From NCBI RefSeq assembly GCF_029201445.1, contig NZ_CP102381.1, positions 558,001 through 622,000 on the forward strand: a stretch of DNA of 64,000 bases, written 5' to 3'. Both the position numbers and the translations under genes were made by a program. The notes beneath the pieces were generated by a model. That model made no database searches. It was not told where the DNA came from and saw nothing but the letters and a program-made list of their open reading frames with translations. The DNA comes from Thiomicrorhabdus lithotrophica (GTDB lineage: Bacteria; Pseudomonadota; Gammaproteobacteria; Thiomicrospirales; Thiomicrospiraceae). Shown piece by piece: positions 1-8,873 of the stretch (its first letter is position 1; each line of letters starts with the position of its first letter).

Positions 1-81
1 ATGCCTGCAGAGCGCTCACTGGATATTGATGTCCAGCTAGAGTATGAGTTCGCAAAGTTTTTAACAGAATACAAAAAATAA
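1..81 (+). CDS. CMP-nonulosonate cytidylyltransferase, C-terminal fragment
   Basis: The first frame is open from the window edge and stops with TAA at 79-81. It encodes about 26 residues containing ERSLDID followed by an acidic helix (EYEFAKFL). This matches the usual C-terminus of NeuA/PseF-type cytidylyltransferases, which end in ERxxDID and a helix like DFEIAEFL. The rest of the gene lies upstream of the window. In the family the enzyme activates a nonulosonic acid with CTP, which fits the pse-type genes downstream. The ATG at position 1 is an internal methionine. The call rests on a short motif plus context, so it is moderate. Confidence 0.6.
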   Translation: MPAERSLDIDVQLEYEFAKFLTEYKK

Positions 82-147
82 CAGGGCTATTAAACACTAA
101 AGTTTTAATAGCCAAACGTTCTACCAAATAGCTTGAAGGAGTTGAAC

Positions 148-1200
148 TTGAATTCAAATTATATACAAGTAGGTTCTAAAAGAATCGGTGATGGCCATCC
201 TATTTATATTATGGCTGACTTAGGTTTGACTAATGGTGGCGACTTATCTAGAACATTCGAACTTATTGATGTCGCTTCAGAAATGGGTGTTGATGCTGTT
301 AAATTTCAGATGATTGGCCCAGAGCATTTGTTAGGTGATAAAGCAGTTGAATATACGTATACAACGTTAACAGGTGAAAAAATCACTGAGAATATGTATG
401 AAATGTTCTTAAAGTTAAGTTTCTCAGTAGAAGAGTGGCATAAGATTGCTGAATACACTAAAAGTAAAGGTCTAGAGTTTATTTGTACGGCTCATTATTT
501 TGAAGCAGTAGCCATCCTTGAAGAAATAGGTGTCAATATACATAAGATCTGTACATGGAGCGCGACTCATAAGCGTTTAGTCCAGGAAATTGGTAAAACA
601 GGCAAACCTCTCATGTTAGATACCGGAGTTTTTACAACGGCATCTTTACTTGAAACGCTTGGTTGGCATGCGGATGCGGGTGGAAAAGGCTCTTTGATTT
701 TGCATGATTTTCACACAGAAGTAACCACGGATATGAACTTCAATTCAATCCCATTTATCAAAAAACAGTTCGGTTCACCGGTAGGTTACACACCTCAAGG
801 AAGAGACTTCGATAAGGACTTTATGTCCATTGGTATGGGCGTTAATATCTTAGAGAAAAGATTGACTGTGGATAACACTATCCCTGAAAACGGACACTTT
901 AAAGCATTAAATCCTAATGAATTTAATGATTGGCTGCAGCGTGTTAGAGTATTGGAGTCTTCTTTAGGTTTCTCAACGGTATTGCCTACCAAGCAGGATT
1001 TTAAAGATAGTGAAAGGTACTTTAAAAGTTTGTATATTAACCGAGATGTACAAGAGAATACCGTCATAACAGACGAAATGCTTTCAGCACGACGACCAGG
1101 AATTGGAATTTCTGCCAAATATGTGGATGAAGTCATAGGCAAGAGAACGAACCGGAATTTGCAAGCAGAAACAATGCTAGATTGGTCTGATTTAAACTAA
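148..1200 (+). CDS. Divergent NeuB-family protein with SAF domain, metal-binding histidines not conserved
   Basis: The protein has about 350 residues, with a NeuB-type TIM barrel followed by a C-terminal SAF (antifreeze-like) domain that includes RRPGIGISAKYVDEVIGK. A TTG at 148 sits 6 nt after AAGGAG and is preferred to the upstream in-frame TTG at 133. NeuB enzymes condense PEP with an N-acyl hexosamine to make sialic, legionaminic or pseudaminic acid. Two canonical metal-binding histidines look replaced: the SDHT region reads GYTPQGRD, and EKH reads EKRLTVD. The usual NHNG motif reads LTNGG. The pseI gene downstream keeps all of these. This copy may be an inactive paralogue, or it may use a different chemistry. 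Confidence 0.8.
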   Translation: MNSNYIQVGSKRIGDGHPIYIMADLGLTNGGDLSRTFELIDVASEMGVDAVKFQMIGPEHLLGDKAVEYTYTTLTGEKITENMYEMFLKLSFSVEEWHKIAEYTKSKGLEFICTAHYFEAVAILEEIGVNIHKICTWSATHKRLVQEIGKTGKPLMLDTGVFTTASLLETLGWHADAGGKGSLILHDFHTEVTTDMNFNSIPFIKKQFGSPVGYTPQGRDFDKDFMSIGMGVNILEKRLTVDNTIPENGHFKALNPNEFNDWLQRVRVLESSLGFSTVLPTKQDFKDSERYFKSLYINRDVQENTVITDEMLSARRPGIGISAKYVDEVIGKRTNRNLQAETMLDWSDLN

Positions 1201-1215
1201 ATATAAGGAAAGAAA

Positions 1216-1842
1216 ATGAACTACAAAACAGATCAAGAAGCATTTTGGGCGGGCAGTTTTGGAGATGAATATATTCTACGAAATCAAAGCCAGGAATTAT
1301 TAGCTTCTAACTTAAATTTTTTTACAAAAGCCTTATCAAGGGCAGGAAAAGTAGACTCTTTAATAGAGTTCGGAAGCAATGTTGGAATGAATGTTAGAGC
1401 CTTGAAATTGTTGTATCCTCATCAGTCCCAATTCGGTATTGAGATTAATGCAACTGCCGCTGAAGAATTGAAAACCTTTTTAGGTGAAAAAAATGTCTTT
1501 AATGGTTCTATTTTTGAATTTGAGTCGGATAAAAAGTTTGATGTTTCACTGATTAAAGGCGTATTAATTCATATCAATCCTGAAATGCTACAAGCTGTAT
1601 ATCAAAAACTATATGATTTTTCTAAAAAGTATATATTAATTTGTGAATACTATAACCCGAAGCCAGTAGAAATTGACTATAGAGGCCACTCTGGTAAATT
1701 GTATAAGCGTGATTTTTGTGGGGAAATCATGGAGAAATTTTCTGACTTAAAGTTGATTGATTATGGCTTCGCCTATAAAAAAGATCCCGCTTTTTCACAA
1801 GATGATATTACATGGTTTTTATTGGAAAAGAATTGTGATTAA
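1216..1842 (+). CDS. Pseudaminic-acid-biosynthesis-associated SAM methyltransferase
   Basis: This is a 208-residue class I methyltransferase. The SAM-binding motif is LIEFGSNVGMNVRALK (about residues 49-64), followed by FGIEINATAAEEL, where an acidic residue would contact the SAM ribose. Overall it resembles the methylase family that recurs in pseudaminic acid loci. AAGGAA lies just upstream of the ATG, and the gene starts 15 nt after the NeuB-like gene. In such loci these enzymes are thought to O- or N-methylate the nonulosonate or its precursor. The acceptor cannot be read from the sequence. Confidence 0.75.
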   Translation: MNYKTDQEAFWAGSFGDEYILRNQSQELLASNLNFFTKALSRAGKVDSLIEFGSNVGMNVRALKLLYPHQSQFGIEINATAAEELKTFLGEKNVFNGSIFEFESDKKFDVSLIKGVLIHINPEMLQAVYQKLYDFSKKYILICEYYNPKPVEIDYRGHSGKLYKRDFCGEIMEKFSDLKLIDYGFAYKKDPAFSQDDITWFLLEKNCD

Positions 1843-1931
1843 AAGAGGTTTCGAGTGTCAAGCATAAGGTTGGGTTTCTTCCTAAAAAGATTGAGATCTA
1901 TTGTTTTGAGTAAAGAAAGCAGGGTTGAAAA

Positions 1932-2702
1932 TTGTTAGCTCTATTAGGTGATTCTCATACTAGAAGTTATAAGGTCTCGGATGTGGTGGCGACTCGAATT
2001 TTTTTGGCACCAGGTCGGAGGAATAACTTTAAAAACAATTTGAACCTTTTTACGACTACTTTAAGATATTTGAGGGCAGCTTCTAAGCTCAAGAGTGGTG
2101 GTTTAGATTTGGCTTTTATAATAGGAGAGCCAGACATTAGATGGCTTGCCTATGGAAGAATGGATATAGGAAAAAATGAAGCCGTTTTTGAATCTGAAAA
2201 GCAACTAAGTGTTGATGAAAAGGCTCTGAATAAGTTGGTATTGCGATTTAAGCTGTTTTTGATTATTACCCAGTTTTTTAAGTATCAACCTTCCGTTATT
2301 ATTGGCAGTGGTACTCCTAATCCTGAGATAGTTTTAGCCAGCTCTTTTCTTAATGAAAAGTTAAGTAATGTATGTAAGGATTTCGGTTGTTTGTTTTTTG
2401 ATCCGCAAAAATTTTCAGTCCTGAATCAGGAGCGGGTGAGTGAAAAATTTATTGGTTATTCCGTTTTTAATTCAACCCAAAAAGACTGGACTCATCTATC
2501 GACGGCGATAAGCTCTCCATTTGAGGAGTTTGTACGCCGAAATCATTACCAACAAAAGTCTGTAAGTTTTGGTTGGAAGAAAAATGCCAATTTTGAAAAA
2601 TATTTTGTTGAAATACAAAATTTTAATACCTATACACCAAAAGAACTTTGGCCGAAAAAACTTGTCAAATTGATAGGTCGTCGTATTAAACTTCTAAGAT
2701 GA
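1932..2702 (+). CDS. SGNH/GDSL-like protein of the polysaccharide locus
   Basis: This 256-residue protein starts at TTG 1932, with AGGG 7 nt upstream. The N-terminus LALLGDSHTRSY carries a GDSH block like the nucleophile motif of SGNH hydrolases, and FIIGEPD near residue 65 could be the second block. A C-terminal WTHLS could hold the catalytic His, but the spacing is loose. No signal peptide is visible, so it is probably cytoplasmic. SGNH proteins in sugar loci often add or remove O-acyl groups. The family is suggested by motif only and the substrate is unknown. Confidence 0.5.
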   Translation: MLALLGDSHTRSYKVSDVVATRIFLAPGRRNNFKNNLNLFTTTLRYLRAASKLKSGGLDLAFIIGEPDIRWLAYGRMDIGKNEAVFESEKQLSVDEKALNKLVLRFKLFLIITQFFKYQPSVIIGSGTPNPEIVLASSFLNEKLSNVCKDFGCLFFDPQKFSVLNQERVSEKFIGYSVFNSTQKDWTHLSTAISSPFEEFVRRNHYQQKSVSFGWKKNANFEKYFVEIQNFNTYTPKELWPKKLVKLIGRRIKLLR

Positions 2703-2807
2703 TGCTGTATTTGTCCTATCAAAATCGCTTTTTTTTTAAAGACCTGAACAGCTTAAGAGTGATTTCTATTATTTCTTTGATATTGTTACTCAGAGGATTT
2801 AGTCATT

Positions 2808-3938
2808 TTGGTGGAAGCTTATGTGTCTGTGAAAAATAATATAATTGTTTTTAGGTGTGATGCTTCTGTAAAAATGGGAGTGGGTCACGTGATGCGCTGC
2901 TTAACCCTTGCTGAACAGTTGAGCACGGAAGGTTGTTTAGTCCACTTTATTTGTCGTCAGCACGAAGGACATTTAATCGAGTTGATTGAGCGGAAAGGCT
3001 TTTCTGTTTTTAGATTAGATACCACTCAATATCAAAGTGGTACGAGTGATTTATTGAGCAATTCACAAGCACAACCATTATTTCACGCCGATTGGCTCGG
3101 GGCATCACAAGAGCAAGATGCCGCGCAATGCCAAACTATTTTAGAGGGAATTAACCCCGATTGGCTGGTTGTTGATCATTATGCGCTTGATTATCGCTGG
3201 CAGAGTCTGCTAAAAAAGCATTGTCATAAACTTATGGTCATCGATGATCTGGCGGATCGTAAGCATGAGTGCGATTTACTGCTTGATCAAACCTATGGTC
3301 GCAAATCAGAAACATATCAAAATCTGGTTCCTGAGAAATGTAAATTATTGCTTGGAGCGCAATATGCTATGCTCAGGCCTGAATTTACACAGTGGCGCAG
3401 TTTCAGTTTAAAGCGTAGAAAAGAATCTGTTACCCCTAATAAAATACTGATTACCATGGGTGGGGTTGATCAGGATAATATCACCGGTAAGGTTCTCAGC
3501 GCGCTTGAAAATTGTATTGTTAAAGAGAAAGCGCTAGATGTCATCGTGGTTATGGGGAGTAGAGCACCCCAATTAAAAAAAATTAAAGAGCAAATTGAAG
3601 GTTTTAGTTTGAATATAACTTTGCATGTGGATGCCATAAATATGGCAGAATTGATGGCAAATGCTGATCTTGCTATTGGCGCAGCGGGTACGACTACATG
3701 GGAGCGTTGTTGTCTAGGTTTGCCGAGCTTAATGTTAGTATTGGCGAAAAACCAAGAGTGTATCGCTGACAATGTTGTCAATGCCGGTGGGGCTCTGAAT
3801 CTCGATGTTCGCTTGGATTACGATGTTGTGTGCAAGCAAGTTGAGTATGCTGCTAATAACCTTCTAGAGATGAGCAGGAAGGCTTCATTGATTGTTGATG
3901 GGAACGGGGTCAGCCGAGTAGCTGAAAGTTTATTATGA
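2808..3938 (+). CDS. pseG: UDP-2,4-diacetamido-2,4,6-trideoxy-altropyranose hydrolase PseG
   Basis: The 376-residue frame has the PseG N-terminus IVFRCDASVKMGVGHVMRCLTLAEQL, in which GxGHxxR is the nucleotide-sugar-binding signature. It continues as a GT-B-like fold with VVDHYALDYRW, VIDDLADR and the C-terminal GAAGTTTWERCCLGLPS. In pseudaminic acid synthesis PseG removes UDP from the 2,4-diamino sugar before PseI acts. The start is uncertain: TTG 2808, GTG 2811 and GTG 2823 are all possible, and 2823 has GGAAG 5 nt upstream. Its end overlaps the formyltransferase start in an ATGA, which implies coupled translation. It carries the only CAGGCCTG copy in the first 14 kb (3374-3381). Confidence 0.9.
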   Translation: MVEAYVSVKNNIIVFRCDASVKMGVGHVMRCLTLAEQLSTEGCLVHFICRQHEGHLIELIERKGFSVFRLDTTQYQSGTSDLLSNSQAQPLFHADWLGASQEQDAAQCQTILEGINPDWLVVDHYALDYRWQSLLKKHCHKLMVIDDLADRKHECDLLLDQTYGRKSETYQNLVPEKCKLLLGAQYAMLRPEFTQWRSFSLKRRKESVTPNKILITMGGVDQDNITGKVLSALENCIVKEKALDVIVVMGSRAPQLKKIKEQIEGFSLNITLHVDAINMAELMANADLAIGAAGTTTWERCCLGLPSLMLVLAKNQECIADNVVNAGGALNLDVRLDYDVVCKQVEYAANNLLEMSRKASLIVDGNGVSRVAESLL

Positions 3939-4579
3939 AAATTACAATTTTGAGTGATTCTGAAAATCACCCCGTTAATCGGTGGTTAATTAAGTGGCAA
4001 GAGAAGCATAAAAATAAACATGAAATTGTGATTTGTAGAAAAAAAGAAGATCTTGTGAGTGGTGATTTACTTTTTTTAATTTCTTGTTCCGTGTTAATTC
4101 CAGCTGAAGAAAGGCGTAAGTATAAAAAAACATTGGTTATCCATGCGAGTGATTTGCCTTTAGGAAGAGGTTGGAACCCACATGTTTGGAGTATTATAAA
4201 TGGCGCTGATCAGATAACACTGTCTCTGCTAGAAGCTGAGGATCTTTTTGACTCCGGAGCTATATGGAAGAAACTACATATCTCTGTCCCTCCAACGGCA
4301 CTTTATGATGAAATTAACCAAATACTTTTTGATGCTGAGATGGATTTAATGGACTTTGCTGTTGAGCATTTTGAAGCAGTGAAACCTTATCAGCAAAATG
4401 CAGATATTGCACCAACCTATTGCCCCAAAAGGTATCCTTCTGACAGCGAAGTTGATATTCATAAATCACTTAATGAGCAGTTTAATTTGGTAAGGGTTTG
4501 TGATCCAGAAAGGTTTCCTGCCTTTTTTTATAAGGACGGACGAAAATTTATTTTACGCATAGAGGCTGTAGATGACTAA
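3935..4579 (+). CDS. Formyltransferase-family protein of the nonulosonate pathway
   Basis: This 214-residue protein has a formyltransferase core. IHASDLPLGRGWNPHVW corresponds to the HxSxLPxxRG loop of methionyl-tRNA and sugar N-formyltransferases, with the catalytic His kept. LFDSGAIWKK corresponds to the xxDTGxI motif that supplies the catalytic Asp. The Asn usually found two residues before the His is Val here. It lies between pseG (4-nt overlap) and pseI (8-nt overlap), so the three are coupled. Such enzymes transfer a formyl group from N10-formyl-tetrahydrofolate to an amino sugar. It occupies the place expected for PseH-type N-acylation, so an N-formylated nonulosonate is plausible. Confidence 0.75.
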   Translation: MKITILSDSENHPVNRWLIKWQEKHKNKHEIVICRKKEDLVSGDLLFLISCSVLIPAEERRKYKKTLVIHASDLPLGRGWNPHVWSIINGADQITLSLLEAEDLFDSGAIWKKLHISVPPTALYDEINQILFDAEMDLMDFAVEHFEAVKPYQQNADIAPTYCPKRYPSDSEVDIHKSLNEQFNLVRVCDPERFPAFFYKDGRKFILRIEAVDD

Positions 4580-5621
4580 TTCAATTTCAATAAATGGCCG
4601 TTGTATAAGTATAAATCACTCTCCATATATTATTGCTGAAATGTCGGCAAACCATAATGGTGATATAAATAACGCATATAAGATTATAAAAATGGCAAAA
4701 TCAGCTGGTGCGAGTGCAATTAAAATGCAAACCTACACCCCAGACACTTTGACTATCGATTCTAGTTTGCCTGATTTTCAGCTAACCGATGGATTGTGGT
4801 CTGGACGATCTTTATATGATTTGTATAGTGAAGCTTATACCCCCTGGGATTGGCATAAACCTTTATTTGAGTATGCTAAAAAATTAGATATTACTGTGTT
4901 CAGTTCGCCTTTTGATAATACGGCCGTTGATTTGCTCGAAGATCTTAATGCACCTGCATATAAAATCGCCAGTTTTGAAGCGGTGGATTTGCCATTAATA
5001 AAGTATGTTGCGAAAACTGGTAAACCAATGATTATTTCTACTGGTATGGCTGACGCTGAGGAAATACAGGAAGCGATTGATGCTGCAAGGGAAGGTGGTT
5101 GTAAAGAATTAGCTATATTGCATTGCGTTAGTGGTTATCCTGCTCCTGCTGAAGATTATAATTTAAAAACAATCATTGATATGCAAAATCGATTTGGAGT
5201 ACCTGTGGGGTTGTCAGACCACACCCTAGATAATACAACAGCTATTGCTAGCGTTGCTTTAGGTTCTTGCATTATAGAAAAACATGTCACCTTAGATCGT
5301 GCTGGAGGTGGACCTGATGACTCTTTCTCTCTTGAACCTCAGGAACTTGAAGCTTTGTGCAATGATTCTAAAACCGCTTGGAACGCATTAGGCAATGTGG
5401 ATTATGGCCGAAAATCCAGTGAGCTGGGGAATCTAAAATTTAGGCGTTCGCTTTACTTTGTAAAAGATATGGCTGCAGGGGAAATTATTACAGAAGATAC
5501 TGTTAAAAGTATAAGACCTGGTTATGGATTGGCTCCTAAGTATCTTGAACAAGTTTTGGGAAAAAAGGTTCGTTTAGCTGTTAAATGTGGAACAGCAGTT
5601 AAACTTGATAGTTATCAATAA
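4572..5621 (+). CDS. pseI: Pseudaminic acid synthase PseI
   Basis: This is a 349-residue NeuB-type synthase with all the hallmarks: IIAEMSANHNGD at the N-terminus, AIKMQTYTPDT, FSSPFD, STGMADAEEI, LHCVSGYPAP, VGLSDHTLDN and IIEKHVTLDR. Both metal-binding histidines (SDHT and EKH) are present. A SAF domain follows from about residue 285 (IRPGYGLAPKYLEQVLGKK). The enzyme condenses PEP with the 2,4-diamido-6-deoxy sugar released by PseG. The start codon overlaps the formyltransferase stop by 8 nt. PseI is favoured over NeuB or LegI by the neighbouring pseG and Pse methylase. A closely related synthase specificity cannot be excluded. Confidence 0.9.
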   Translation: MTNSISINGRCISINHSPYIIAEMSANHNGDINNAYKIIKMAKSAGASAIKMQTYTPDTLTIDSSLPDFQLTDGLWSGRSLYDLYSEAYTPWDWHKPLFEYAKKLDITVFSSPFDNTAVDLLEDLNAPAYKIASFEAVDLPLIKYVAKTGKPMIISTGMADAEEIQEAIDAAREGGCKELAILHCVSGYPAPAEDYNLKTIIDMQNRFGVPVGLSDHTLDNTTAIASVALGSCIIEKHVTLDRAGGGPDDSFSLEPQELEALCNDSKTAWNALGNVDYGRKSSELGNLKFRRSLYFVKDMAAGEIITEDTVKSIRPGYGLAPKYLEQVLGKKVRLAVKCGTAVKLDSYQ

Positions 5622-5701
5622 TAAAGCCTATAAGAGATGATTTTAGTTTTTTAAAAGTATAAATTGATTAGATTAGATATTCGAATAAGAGATGTATTTA
5701 G

Positions 5702-6487
5702 ATGTTTAGATTTTACGAAATGATAGTTAGAAAATTTTTATTTTTTAATCGTTGGCAATATAGGTTTAATAAAGAGGTTTCTCAGGCTATAAAGGAAATT
5801 AATAAAGAGAAGAGTGAAAAAGAAAATATCGCTTTCATAGCAGAAGAGGTTAAAAATAAGGGGGTATTCATCTTAAATGAAGCGCTTTCTTCTATTACCT
5901 TGCAAGCATTTAGAAAAGAATATAATAAATTTTTTGAGTCTGAAGAAAGTCAGTTTTACGCAGTCGATAAGCATGATGGTGCTGTTTGTATAAGAGTCAA
6001 GCCACTTTGGACGGTGAAGAACATGTTTAAGTTTCCAATAACATTGTCATTTTTTAACGTAAATAGTTTCGATAAGATTACTAAACGTTTTTATAAAAAT
6101 CGAACGGATAAAATTCATTTTATGTCCGAGATATTTGTTCATAATACGCCTGAAACAACAGAGCCATTAAGTGGCGGACTACATTGGGATAGAGCTCAAA
6201 CATTAAAGTTTTGGATATATTTGAATGACCTGGAAGTTGAAAATGGTCCCATGAGAATCGAATTAGATAGTGTACAAAAAAATGCAGCAATACGCTCATC
6301 CGCTAAAGATCCATCTAAGTTAGTCGGAGGTGTCGATAATATTGTTGAACCCGAGAATGAAGTTGTTTATCTTACGGCGCCTGCGGGTAGTGTGATGATT
6401 CATGATACGGATGCATCACATGGCGCTACACCTGTTGCTAAAGGTAAACAACGGCAAATTATTAGAGGGCACTGTCGAGCGATTTAG
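5702..6487 (+). CDS. PhyH-like Fe(II)/2-oxoglutarate dioxygenase
   Basis: This is a 261-residue protein. The core HWDRAQTLKFWIYLND has an HxD pair, and further on IHDTDASHGATP supplies the distal His. KGKQRQIIRG gives an Arg suited to binding 2-oxoglutarate. This HxD...H...R layout is that of the phytanoyl-CoA dioxygenase family. There is no signal peptide. It follows pseI by 80 nt and precedes a gene of unknown function by 4 nt, so it belongs to the polysaccharide cluster. Hydroxylation of a sugar, lipid or small acyl donor is possible. The substrate is not evident. Confidence 0.7.
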   Translation: MFRFYEMIVRKFLFFNRWQYRFNKEVSQAIKEINKEKSEKENIAFIAEEVKNKGVFILNEALSSITLQAFRKEYNKFFESEESQFYAVDKHDGAVCIRVKPLWTVKNMFKFPITLSFFNVNSFDKITKRFYKNRTDKIHFMSEIFVHNTPETTEPLSGGLHWDRAQTLKFWIYLNDLEVENGPMRIELDSVQKNAAIRSSAKDPSKLVGGVDNIVEPENEVVYLTAPAGSVMIHDTDASHGATPVAKGKQRQIIRGHCRAI

Positions 6488-6491
6488 ATAG

Positions 6492-7751
6492 ATGCTTAAA
6501 TATTTTTTTTACAAAGTTGTCATCTTGTTCTACTTTAAAGAGAAGCATAAAGACCAACTTATTTTTTTAAAGGGCAGAACGCGTTTTATTAAGAATATGA
6601 GCTTAATGTCTAGATTTAAAGATCGCATTAAGTTTATTTATCATATGGCTCAAAATGTATTTTATCACCAGCTAAAAGTTCAAACTGAAGATGATGTTTA
6701 TTTTTGGAATACAGTCATAAACTGCGAAAAAAATAAAGAGGCAAAATCATTACTAAAATCTAGAAGCCTTAAGAGTGAACCTTTTAAGTTGGTTAAGTCT
6801 TATAAGGTCGTTAAGTCTTTTAGGTTTTATAGCCAAGCAATCGCTAATTTTTTCTTTAGTTTCTTGTCTTTATTAGATTATGGTAAGTATGAATTATATC
6901 CATTACATCATTTCTTTAGGTTAAGGTCAGCTATCCATTTTCAATCGCCAAAAGAAATACATTTATTCAGCACTTATTACTTACCATTTTATTTGTTCAT
7001 AAATTCTAACTTTGGTAAATCACAATTATTTGTTTATATGGGTAATGCTCCTTTGAACTTTGTTTATAAGTATGGAACTTATGTCAATTTAACAATGGTT
7101 TTAAGCAATGTTTCTCAAGAAAAAGAGCTTCAAGCGCTCATAGAAAGAGGTGATATAGACTTGAAGAGCTCGATTGCTGTTGTTGGAAACAATACGAACA
7201 TAGATAAGATGAAGGGTTTTTCTAAAACAGTAAAATATCGGTTAGGTTTTTTTTCAGAAGGTTGGTGGCAAAGAAATCTGACTAATGGGTTTAGTATTGA
7301 AGATCCGAAATCTTTAAGTGAGCACTTGAAGTCACCCTTTACGAATCGGGCTAGCGTCGAAATTAAATTATTTAATTACATTTACGATTATGCACGTAAA
7401 AATCGAATTTCATTCTCGCTATACTTACATCCTTGTGAAGAGCGCGCGTTAAAAAATGGTTTTATACCACCTTATTTAGAGAAAATAGATGACTCAATAT
7501 GTCAATTGGGTACGAAAGAATCCGGAGTTAGCAATTTTTATGAGGTTGAAATAGGGATAACGGCGTTACCTTCGGCCTCCATTGTTACAGATAGGTCATC
7601 GGAGGGTCTGAAGACGTTATTTTTGTCTAATCAAATGCTTGATAAGTACAATATTAATCATGATGCAGAAAAGCTTTATAAAGATGTGAATGAAATCGAA
7701 ATAACTTCATTTGAAGATTTAGAGTTGAAAATTTCTAAGCTAGGAAAATAA
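6492..7751 (+). CDS. Unrecognised protein, possible nonulosonate (sialyl-like) transferase
   Basis: I do not recognise this 419-residue protein with confidence. It is very AT-rich, basic at the N-terminus and has no clear membrane segment. The C-terminal half contains SLYLHPCEE (about residues 315-323) and IVTDRSSEG (about 362-370). These resemble the HP and SS motifs reported for bacterial sialyl-, polysialyl- and Kdo-transferases. The locus makes a CMP-nonulosonate and no other gene here looks like its transferase. That context, not homology, is the main reason for the suggestion. It abuts the next glycosyltransferase with no gap. Confidence 0.4.
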   Translation: MLKYFFYKVVILFYFKEKHKDQLIFLKGRTRFIKNMSLMSRFKDRIKFIYHMAQNVFYHQLKVQTEDDVYFWNTVINCEKNKEAKSLLKSRSLKSEPFKLVKSYKVVKSFRFYSQAIANFFFSFLSLLDYGKYELYPLHHFFRLRSAIHFQSPKEIHLFSTYYLPFYLFINSNFGKSQLFVYMGNAPLNFVYKYGTYVNLTMVLSNVSQEKELQALIERGDIDLKSSIAVVGNNTNIDKMKGFSKTVKYRLGFFSEGWWQRNLTNGFSIEDPKSLSEHLKSPFTNRASVEIKLFNYIYDYARKNRISFSLYLHPCEERALKNGFIPPYLEKIDDSICQLGTKESGVSNFYEVEIGITALPSASIVTDRSSEGLKTLFLSNQMLDKYNINHDAEKLYKDVNEIEITSFEDLELKISKLGK

Positions 7752-8873
7752 TTGAATATATTAGTTATCACCACGCTTTATCCAGGAACTCAATCCGAGA
7801 CACCCAGTGATGTAACTTTTGCAGTTCATAAGCTGGTTTCTGGATTAGAACGATTTGGGATAACTGTCAAGAAGGTACTTAAGCCAAAACATCTGATTTA
7901 TTGGAGGACGTTGTCGTTAAAGCCTGTCAACTATTCCACCAATATTGAAACTGTTAAAGTCCATACAAAAACATTTTTCAACCTTCCTAAGCTTGGCTTT
8001 AAACCATCGAAAAGTGATTGGAGATTTCTTGAAGAAAACGTGCAAGGCATAGATTTAATCGTTTCTCATATGCCTATTGGTGGAGAGATAGCGAGTTTAA
8101 TAGAAATGAAATTTAATGTTCCATTTATCCACGTCGCTCATGGCACGGACTTGTTATATCTTAATCAACTTAAGTTGATTATGAATAGAGCACGATTTCT
8201 TTTTGCGAGGTCAGATTCAATCAAACGTTACCTTGAAAGTTACGGATATCCTGTTAAAGGAGTTTGTTTTTCTGGTATTGAAAGAGAGTTGATTGTTTCT
8301 ATTGAAGATGCCTTGAAAAGAGAGCAATCTAAGAATAATGTGCTTAATATCATATCGGTGTGTAATTTACAAAAGCTTAAAAACCTTGATGTAGTATTAC
8401 ATGCTTTAACTGAACTGGACGAAAATATTCCTTGGACATACACAATTGTTGGAGATGGTTCTGAGAGAGAAAATCTTGAGCAGTTAATTTCCGAACTCGG
8501 TTTATCTAGACGTGTACGAATGTTGGGTTATAAAAGACGAGAAAAATGCTTAGGTTTAATGCGTAAATCAAATGTGTTCATTATGCCAAGTGCGCCAGAA
8601 ACTTTTGGTTTGGCTTATTTGGAAGCGATGGCATCTGGGTGCGTTGTAATCGGTGCGGAGGGCTGGGGGATTGATGGTGTTGTTAAAGATGAAGTTAATG
8701 GGTATTTGGTAGCGCCGAGAGAGTCAGGTCAAATTATGCAATCGCTGCAAACAGTGTGGAATACTCCACAGACAGAAATCATAGAAAATAGCATTACTAC
8801 GATTAAAAACTATACTGCTGAAGAAGCCACTAAAAATTATGCTCAAATGATAAAATTACATAGTACAACCTAA
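7752..8873 (+). CDS. Family-4 glycosyltransferase
   Basis: This is a 373-residue GT-B glycosyltransferase. The N-terminus is MNILVITTLYPG, and the donor-binding C-terminal domain contains NIISVCNLQKLKNLD, VGDGSERENLEQL and PETFGLAYLEAMASGC. The last is the E-x7-E motif of retaining GT4 enzymes. Translation starts at TTG 7752, directly after the stop of the previous gene, with TAGGA just upstream, so the two are probably co-translated. It should add one sugar to the lipid-linked repeat unit at the cytoplasmic face. Donor and acceptor are unknown. Confidence 0.85.
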   Translation: MNILVITTLYPGTQSETPSDVTFAVHKLVSGLERFGITVKKVLKPKHLIYWRTLSLKPVNYSTNIETVKVHTKTFFNLPKLGFKPSKSDWRFLEENVQGIDLIVSHMPIGGEIASLIEMKFNVPFIHVAHGTDLLYLNQLKLIMNRARFLFARSDSIKRYLESYGYPVKGVCFSGIERELIVSIEDALKREQSKNNVLNIISVCNLQKLKNLDVVLHALTELDENIPWTYTIVGDGSERENLEQLISELGLSRRVRMLGYKRREKCLGLMRKSNVFIMPSAPETFGLAYLEAMASGCVVIGAEGWGIDGVVKDEVNGYLVAPRESGQIMQSLQTVWNTPQTEIIENSITTIKNYTAEEATKNYAQMIKLHSTT

